Source: CALACW01 sp002431305 (GTDB taxonomy: Bacteria > Bacillota > Clostridia > Oscillospirales > Acutalibacteraceae). Taken from it: 11,779 bases of DNA. The notes under the pieces were generated by a model. That model was not told where the DNA came from and made no database searches. It saw nothing but the letters and a program-made list of their open reading frames with translations. The stretch covers positions 1-11,779 of the forward strand of contig CALACW010000017.1 of assembly GCA_937890355.1 (NCBI GenBank), read 5' to 3'. The position numbers were made by a program, and so were the translations under genes. This document shows positions 7,843 to 11,779 of the stretch, piece after piece. The first letter of the stretch is position 1. Each line of letters opens with the position of its first letter.

Positions 7843-8662
7843 ACGATATAAAATAGGCGTCTGCGAAATAGAAGCAAGACTGCCGTTTAATATAAATGAC
7901 ACGTTTCCTTTCTCGCTTTTCAGAATAGAAAATCTGTCCGATAACGCGTACGTTTACGACTATTCGTTCACGGATAATATAAATTTACCGGATAAAAAGC
8001 CGGATTTTGAATTTGACAACCGTATTGTATTTAATGAAAATAACTCAGATATTGTCTTTTATAAAAAGCACGGCGGAGGATATTTTGCAAAACGAACGGA
8101 ATTTAAAGAAGGACTCGGCGGAACGGTCGAGTATTTAAACGAATTTAAAAACTCGCTGTGGGATAAAAGCGTTCTTGACACAGTCGGATTCGAAAAAAAA
8201 GCGTATGATCTCGGCATGATTATAATGCACGCCTCGTTTATAGCCGTCGGCGGAGAGGGGATTCTTTTTACCGCGCCCAGGCAGACGGGCAAGTCAACGC
8301 AGGCTCGGCTTTGGAGCAAATACAATAACGCTGAGATAATAAACGGCGACAAGGCTCTTGTCTATATAAAGGACGGACGTGTTTTTGCCTCGGGACTTCC
8401 ATACTGCGGTTCGTCGAATATCTGTTTAAATGTCACCGTTCCCGTCAAGTGTATTGTAAAGCTGGGCAGGGGAGAAAACGTTTTGAAAAAACTTTCGCCG
8501 TTTTCTGCCGTCAAAGAAATTTTGAACGGGTGCTATCTTCCGTTCGGCATAGAGAATATACTTCCCGCCGCCGAAAAAACCGCGGGAGATGTCCCCATAT
8601 ATAAATTCGACTGCAAGCCGGATTTTTCGGCTGTCAAAACCTTGGAGAAAGAGCTATGGTAA
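7832..8662 (+). CDS. HprK-like/PEPCK-fold P-loop kinase associated with peptide modification
   Basis: This 276-residue protein resembles the C-terminal kinase half of HPr kinase/phosphorylase and its relatives in RiPP clusters. Visible motifs are a His-containing MHAS segment (132-135), a P-loop APRQTGKST (148-156) with Lys154, and INGDKAL (170-176) at the usual magnesium-binding/Walker-B position, then SGLPYCGSS (187-195). The first P-loop residue is Ala rather than Gly. It is close in size to bacterial HprK (about 310), but I do not see the HprK signature loop, so control of the sugar-uptake protein HPr is unlikely. Related proteins in lasso peptide clusters (ThcoK/PadeK type) phosphorylate the precursor's C-terminal Ser, and ScmC-like proteins accompany PqqD and radical SAM genes. 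The peptide here also ends in Ser. The start overlaps the previous stop by 11 nt and lacks a good Shine-Dalgarno site, so translation is probably coupled. Confidence 0.8.
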   Translation: MEIKRYKIGVCEIEARLPFNINDTFPFSLFRIENLSDNAYVYDYSFTDNINLPDKKPDFEFDNRIVFNENNSDIVFYKKHGGGYFAKRTEFKEGLGGTVEYLNEFKNSLWDKSVLDTVGFEKKAYDLGMIIMHASFIAVGGEGILFTAPRQTGKSTQARLWSKYNNAEIINGDKALVYIKDGRVFASGLPYCGSSNICLNVTVPVKCIVKLGRGENVLKKLSPFSAVKEILNGCYLPFGIENILPAAEKTAGDVPIYKFDCKPDFSAVKTLEKELW

Positions 8663-9747
8663 ACATTACGGAGCCGAAAATGTCGGCGTATCTTCATTCG
8701 AAAGCTAAACAAAACGGCACGCCATTAGCGGGAAATTTCGAGCTTACGTCGTTATGTAATTTCAACTGTCCGATGTGCTATGTTCATAATGATTTGAATT
8801 CCGATTCTCTTACGGCCGGCGACTGGATAAAACTGATTGACACTGCGTGCGAAAAGGGGATGCTTTTTCTGCTTCTTTCCGGCGGGGAACCGCTTTCACG
8901 AGATGATTTCAGAGAAATTTATATTCATGCGCACGAAAAGGGACTTATAGTTTCTGTAAATTCAAACGGCTCTCTAATCAATAAATATTTTGATTTATTC
9001 GAAAGCTATCCGCCGTCGAGAATTAATATTTCGCTTTACGCTTCTGATACCGACGGGTATTTGAAGTCATGCGGAACCGACTGTTTTGACAGAGTTATCT
9101 CGAATATAAAAACGCTTAAAAGCATGGATATCCCCGTAAAGCTCAACGTCGTTATAACAAAATCGAACTGCTGTAATATAGGCAATATGATAAGTCTCTC
9201 AAAAACGCTCGATCTGCCCGTGCAGATAACGCCGTACTGCTACCCGCAGATAAGACTCGAATCCGAATACGGCGAAAATTCCGCGAGACTTACTCCGGAA
9301 GAAGCCGGGAAATACAGCGTCGAGAGCGATATTTTACTCTACGGCGAGGATGAATTTATAAAAAAAGCGCGTCTTTCTAACGAATCGCGGATAATCACCG
9401 ACGACGACTGCTCGATATCGTGCAGGGCGGGAAGCTCGTCGTTTTGGATAACTCACGACGGAAAAATGCGCGCGTGTGTTATGATGGATAAGCCGTCGAT
9501 TGATATTAAAAACGATGATTTTTTGCATTGCTGGGAGTATATAAGAGAGCAAACTGCACTTATCAGAACGCCGCCGGAATGCAAAACGTGTCCCGACTCC
9601 GGGTTCTGCCGTGCATGTTCGGCAATGTGTTACTGCGAGACGGGTTCAACGGATAAAAAGCCCGAGTATGTTTGCAGAATGATAAAGTCAATACGCGAAA
9701 ATACTCAGACTTTCCTTGAAAAACGGGGGAATAATTATGAAGATTAA
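8656..9747 (+). CDS. Radical SAM/SPASM peptide-modifying enzyme
   Basis: The 363-residue protein has the radical SAM CxxxCxxC motif as CNFNCPMC (Cys34, Cys38, Cys41), which binds the 4Fe-4S cluster that cleaves S-adenosylmethionine. The SAM-binding GGEP lies at 76-79. The C-terminal part is a SPASM domain: Cys256-x12-Gly-x4-Cys274, then Cys309, Cys312, Cys318, Cys321, Cys325 and Cys340, which would hold one or two auxiliary clusters. Enzymes with this layout install thioether, C-C or epimerised bonds in peptides, or mature quinohaem enzymes. With a PqqD partner directly downstream and a Cys-containing peptide upstream, peptide modification is the best reading. GGAG at 8644-8647 supports the ATG at 8656, which overlaps the kinase-like gene by 7 nt. 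The bond chemistry cannot be told from sequence alone. Confidence 0.92.
   Translation: MVNITEPKMSAYLHSKAKQNGTPLAGNFELTSLCNFNCPMCYVHNDLNSDSLTAGDWIKLIDTACEKGMLFLLLSGGEPLSRDDFREIYIHAHEKGLIVSVNSNGSLINKYFDLFESYPPSRINISLYASDTDGYLKSCGTDCFDRVISNIKTLKSMDIPVKLNVVITKSNCCNIGNMISLSKTLDLPVQITPYCYPQIRLESEYGENSARLTPEEAGKYSVESDILLYGEDEFIKKARLSNESRIITDDDCSISCRAGSSSFWITHDGKMRACVMMDKPSIDIKNDDFLHCWEYIREQTALIRTPPECKTCPDSGFCRACSAMCYCETGSTDKKPEYVCRMIKSIRENTQTFLEKRGNNYED
9725..9730 (+). promoter_or_regulatory. Ribosome binding site fixing the PqqD start
   Basis: GGGGGA ends six bases before the ATG at 9737. An in-frame ATG at 9716 lies upstream of this site, has no comparable purine run, and would add seven residues (MKNGGII) that do not belong to the PqqD fold. 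The 9737 start is therefore preferred. Confidence 0.7.
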
Positions 9748-9997
9748 AAAGAATATGGTTTTAAGAAATGTCGCGGGCGAGTACGTCCTTGTCCCCGCAG
9801 GAAAAAGTGCGGGAGAGTATAAGGGCATGTTTATGCTCACCGAAACGGGCGCGTATATGTATTCTGTTATCGAAAAAGCCGATTCCGCGTTTGAGCTCGC
9901 AAAGATGACGAGCGAAGAATTCGACGGCGATTTTGACGAAATACTGTCCGACGCTAACGAATTTATTAATAAGCTCAAAGAGTACGATATTATTTAA
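9737..9997 (+). CDS. PqqD-family RiPP recognition/chaperone protein, 86 aa
   Basis: The small protein has the PqqD (PF05402-type) pattern: VLRNVAGEYVLVPAG near the N terminus, then TETGAYMYSVIEK, an acidic helix, and a closing helix with EFINKLKEYDII. PqqD proteins bind the leader of a ribosomal peptide and present it to a radical SAM partner, so this should be the recognition element for the peptide at 6789. The length is typical (about 90). The start overlaps the radical SAM gene by 11 nt, implying coupled translation and near-equal amounts. It is the last gene of the operon, and a strong terminator begins 16 nt after its stop. Confidence 0.88.
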   Translation: MKIKKNMVLRNVAGEYVLVPAGKSAGEYKGMFMLTETGAYMYSVIEKADSAFELAKMTSEEFDGDFDEILSDANEFINKLKEYDII

Positions 9998-10012
9998 ATC
10001 ATTAAAATAATA

Positions 10013-10053
10013 AAAGACCGCAGAGTGCTTTTTTATCGCGCTTTGCGGTCTTT
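10013..10053. terminator. Bidirectional rho-independent terminator between convergent operons
   Basis: AAAGACCGCAGAGTGC (10013-10028) pairs over all 16 positions with 10038-10053, with two G-U pairs and a 9-nt loop. The + strand ends in TCTTTGTATTGT and the - strand ends in TTTTATTATTTT, so it should stop both the peptide operon and the opposing zinc-ribbon/GH27 unit. Confidence 0.85.
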
Positions 10054-10069
10054 GTATTGTATATTCAAT

Positions 10070-10261
10070 TTATAAAAACAGTACGCATCCCGATTTTTTG
10101 AACTGCTCGATTTTATTTAATAAAATCTCTTTCGGGCAGTCGAATTTTACGCTTAAACAGTCTATGCAGTAAAATTCGGTTGCACCGCGGTTGATTAGTT
10201 TTTTTGACAGTCCTATATCGTTTTTCGTAAGTTCTTTACCGCACTCTTTGCAGAGACTCAT
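10070..10261 (-). CDS. Small four-cysteine zinc-ribbon-like protein, 63 aa
   Basis: The protein carries CKEC (Cys4, Cys7) and CIDC (Cys32, Cys35), a spacing that fits a zinc ribbon or knuckle, plus Cys42 and Cys59. The sequence between them (GKELTKNDIGLSKKLINRG) resembles short conserved hypothetical proteins I recall from many Clostridia; no function is assigned. Its ATG overlaps the GH27 stop as ATGA, and the nearest Shine-Dalgarno-like AAAGG lies 14 nt upstream, so translation probably depends on ribosomes finishing GH27. It is the last gene before the bidirectional terminator. Nucleic-acid or protein binding is possible but not shown. Confidence 0.78.
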   Translation of the reverse strand: MSLCKECGKELTKNDIGLSKKLINRGATEFYCIDCLSVKFDCPKEILLNKIEQFKKSGCVLFL

Positions 10262-11439
10262 TTTTTATCAATGACCTTTGCGCGGTAAACTACGCATCCG
10301 TGTTTGGGCAGATTTACGCCGAACGTATCGTTTTTAGGATATGAAACTTCACCCGTCCATACGTTTGTCATTTCGAGCGTTTTGCCCGTCGGGAATCCGA
10401 GACCTACCGCGTCAAGCGTGAAGCACTCGTATTTGCCCTCGTCGTCGGTAAAGTTGAATACGCCTATCGCGATATCGCCGTTTGCAAGGTTTCTGACGAG
10501 AACGGGGCAGTCTGTCGGGTACCAGTCAAAGAGCGGTTCGTCGCCGTTTCTGACGGATTTATAATTACGGTTGCCGTTTACGAAATAAGGCTGTCTGTAC
10601 GCTTCGTCCTGGTCGATTTCAATAAGAGCCTTGTTTTTAAGAATTGCAATCGCGTCTTCGTCGGCATCTCTTAAATCACAGCCGATAATCAACGGCGAAC
10701 CCATCATTGCCCAAAATGCGAAATGCGTTTTGTATTCCTCAACAGTACAGCCGGTGAGTCCTACGTGACCCTTGCCCTTCATGCCGACAACGAGCATATC
10801 CATGTCGTTAAAGCAGCCGCAGCCGTTGTATTCCGCGACCTTCAGCTGGCTTAACGCGAGGTCTTTAATCGACTGCCACGAGTCGAAAATGTCGCCCGTC
10901 GAACGCCATGTGTGCGCGCCGGTTTCCTTAATCCATGTCTTTGTATTTTCACTACCCCATGAGCATGCGGCGAATACAATGTCTCGTCCGCAGTTTGCGA
11001 GCGCGAGACCCATTCTCTTGTAAAGAACGTGACCGTATGTCGTGAACGGGTGGAAGCAGTAGTCGTATTTGAGATAGTCTACGCCCCACTCTGCAAAGCA
11101 CTTAGCATCAATAAATTCGTGGTCGAGGCTTCCGGGGTAGCCCGCGCAAGTCATTGTACCAGCGCACGAGTACATACCGAATTTAAGTCCCTTTGAATGA
11201 ACGTAATCCGACACGTATTTCATTCCGTGGGGGAATTTCTCGGGGTCGGGTACGATTTCTTCGTTCTCGTTTCTCTCTCTGAGACTCCAGCAGTCATCTA
11301 TAATAACGTAGTCGTAACCGCAGTCTTTGAGTCCGCTCTCGACTATAAAATCGGCGGTCTCCATTACGACCTTTTCATTTATGTTCTCTGCAAATGTGTT
11401 CCATGAGTTCCAGCCCATGGGCGGTCTGTTTATTATCAT
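10258..11439 (-). CDS. GH27 alpha-galactosidase, cytoplasmic
   Basis: The 393-residue enzyme has clear family 27 features: PPMGWNSWN at the N terminus (6-14), IIDDCW (46-51), the nucleophile Asp126 in YLKYDYC and the acid/base Asp183 in WRSTGDIFD. A barrel ending MMGSPLIIGCDLRD and a C-terminal beta-sandwich follow. It should release terminal alpha-1,6-linked galactose from melibiose, raffinose-type sugars or galactomannan fragments. There is no signal peptide, so it acts on imported oligosaccharides. The length is normal and all catalytic parts are present. The ATG at 11439 has AAAGGAG ten bases upstream. No transporter or regulator gene for this sugar lies in the window. Confidence 0.96.
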   Translation of the reverse strand: MIINRPPMGWNSWNTFAENINEKVVMETADFIVESGLKDCGYDYVIIDDCWSLRERNENEEIVPDPEKFPHGMKYVSDYVHSKGLKFGMYSCAGTMTCAGYPGSLDHEFIDAKCFAEWGVDYLKYDYCFHPFTTYGHVLYKRMGLALANCGRDIVFAACSWGSENTKTWIKETGAHTWRSTGDIFDSWQSIKDLALSQLKVAEYNGCGCFNDMDMLVVGMKGKGHVGLTGCTVEEYKTHFAFWAMMGSPLIIGCDLRDADEDAIAILKNKALIEIDQDEAYRQPYFVNGNRNYKSVRNGDEPLFDWYPTDCPVLVRNLANGDIAIGVFNFTDDEGKYECFTLDAVGLGFPTGKTLEMTNVWTGEVSYPKNDTFGVNLPKHGCVVYRAKVIDKK

Positions 11440-11449
11440 TGTGAAAATT

Positions 11450-11456
11450 CTCCTTT
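11450..11456 (-). promoter_or_regulatory. Ribosome binding site of the GH27 gene
   Basis: Read on the minus strand, AAAGGAG lies ten bases before the ATG at 11437-11439. It confirms this start over later in-frame Met codons, which would remove the PPMGWNSWN motif. Confidence 0.85.
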
Positions 11457-11471
11457 CGGGGGTGTGAAAAA

Positions 11472-11500
11472 ATTATATCAGTTATTTACGGCTGTGTCAA
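11472..11500 (-). promoter_or_regulatory. Consensus sigma-A promoter for the GH27/zinc-ribbon unit
   Basis: On the minus strand, TTGACA (11495-11500) and TATAAT (11472-11477) are separated by exactly 17 nt, so both hexamers match consensus perfectly. Transcription should begin near 11465, giving a leader of about 25 nt. A promoter this strong suggests that any control acts by repression. Confidence 0.88.
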
Positions 11501-11521
11501 TTAAATAAAACTATCTTTTTA

Positions 11522-11533
11522 ATTGTATACAAT
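11522..11533. promoter_or_regulatory. 12-bp perfect palindrome, possible GntR-type operator
   Basis: ATTGTATACAAT is perfectly self-complementary. It sits 21 bp upstream of the GH27 -35 box and 64 bp before the recombinase ATG. The TTGTATACAA form resembles operators of FCD-type GntR regulators, but a 12-bp AT-rich palindrome can occur by chance and no regulator gene is in view. Confidence 0.45.
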
Positions 11534-11562
11534 GTTTATGAGGTGGGATTGTATTTTGTTTC

Positions 11563-11593
11563 TTTCTTTCCGATAATCTATATCGGAGGGGAA
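11563..11593 (+). promoter_or_regulatory. Leader hairpin covering the recombinase ribosome binding site
   Basis: A pyrimidine-rich arm (11563-11575) pairs with a purine-rich arm (11581-11593) over 13 positions (ten Watson-Crick, three G-U) around an ATCTA loop. The 3' arm contains GGAGGGG (11585-11591), the only strong Shine-Dalgarno site for the ATG at 11598. Folding would hide this site and limit translation. Confidence 0.6.
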
Positions 11594-11597
11594 AAGG

Positions 11598-11779
11598 ATG
11601 AAACTTACAAATGATATTATTATCAGTTTTAAGGAATACTTGATTGATAACGATAAAAGTGTATATACAATTGATAAATATATACGCGACGTAATGAAGT
11701 TTAAAGAATATTTGTGTGATAATAAGATTGAGAAAGAGACGGCGGGGGAGTATAAAAATTATCTTGTCAGAGGCGGGGA
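11598..11779 (+). CDS. Tyrosine recombinase/integrase, N-terminal fragment (runs off window)
   Basis: The frame is open from the ATG at 11598 to the window edge, giving 60 full codons (MKLTNDIIISFKEYLIDNDK at the start). The pattern of helices, with FKEYLIDNDKSVYTIDKYIRDVMKF and then KEYLCDN and YKNYLVRGG, matches the SAM-like core-binding domain of tyrosine recombinases. The catalytic Arg-His-Arg-Tyr domain lies outside, so activity and intactness cannot be judged. It diverges from the GH27 gene. It could be an integrase, a transposon recombinase or an invertase controlling nearby DNA; no tRNA or attachment site is visible on this side. Confidence 0.7.
   Translation, partial: MKLTNDIIISFKEYLIDNDKSVYTIDKYIRDVMKFKEYLCDNKIEKETAGEYKNYLVRGG

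Noticed and set aside
9716..9736. Earlier ATG for the PqqD gene
   Set aside because: No Shine-Dalgarno site precedes it, and the seven extra residues fall outside the PqqD fold; GGGGGA positions the ribosome at 9737.
6789..9997. Lasso peptide or SCIFF/ranthipeptide cluster
   Set aside because: No asparagine-synthetase-like cyclase or transglutaminase-like protease is present, and the peptide has three Cys rather than six within 45 residues.
10055..10072. Partial match to the 11522 palindrome (ATTGTATATTCAAT) after the terminator
   Set aside because: The spacing between half-sites differs and the region is AT-rich; not strong enough to call a second operator or a recombination site.
11501..11562. 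Plus-strand promoter for the recombinase using TATACA at the palindrome
   Set aside because: The bases at the expected -35 position do not resemble TTGACA, so no start site can be assigned.

Overview
The window reads as a chromosomal segment of a gut- or rumen-type Clostridia bacterium (Bacillota, probably Ruminococcaceae/Oscillospiraceae). The clues are strong purine-rich Shine-Dalgarno sites, moderate GC, very long secreted carbohydrate-active proteins with fibro-slime-type domains, and a small KKKYVKxxIVFESFE-type peptide beside radical SAM, PqqD and HprK-like genes. This assignment is inference from composition and gene families; there is no rRNA or marker gene to confirm it.

Region 1 (1-6776, + strand) is the 3' part of one giant gene. 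It encodes a glycoside hydrolase family 2 (beta-galactosidase type) barrel followed by almost 1900 residues of accessory modules: DUF4982/Ig-like, a trefoil-like stretch, a FIVAR-like helical stretch, a fibro-slime/PA14-like domain, Tyr-rich repeats, a final Ig-like domain and an amphipathic C-terminal tail. The start lies upstream of the window.

Region 2 (6789-9997, + strand) is a compact candidate RiPP (ribosomally made, post-translationally modified peptide) operon. It holds a 76-residue Cys-containing precursor-like peptide, a hairpin/T-tract attenuator, a lipoprotein, an HprK-like P-loop kinase, a radical SAM/SPASM enzyme and a PqqD-like peptide chaperone. The last four genes overlap one another by 7-11 nt. 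The peptide gene begins 12 nt after the stop of the giant hydrolase, so the hydrolase and peptide are probably co-transcribed. A bidirectional terminator closes the operon.

Region 3 (10070-11500, - strand) is a convergent two-gene unit: a cytoplasmic GH27 alpha-galactosidase and a coupled 63-residue four-cysteine zinc-ribbon protein. A consensus sigma-A promoter drives it (TTGACA, 17 nt, TATAAT), and a 12-bp perfect palindrome lies just upstream.

Region 4 (11563-11779, + strand) is divergent. It holds the first 60 codons of a probable tyrosine recombinase whose Shine-Dalgarno sequence is buried in a predicted 13-pair leader hairpin.

Proposed working model (inference): the peptide is bound by PqqD, modified by the radical SAM enzyme and possibly phosphorylated by the HprK-like protein, with the lipoprotein acting at the membrane. 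The large secreted hydrolase may share its expression. No dedicated exporter, leader peptidase or immunity gene is visible in the window.
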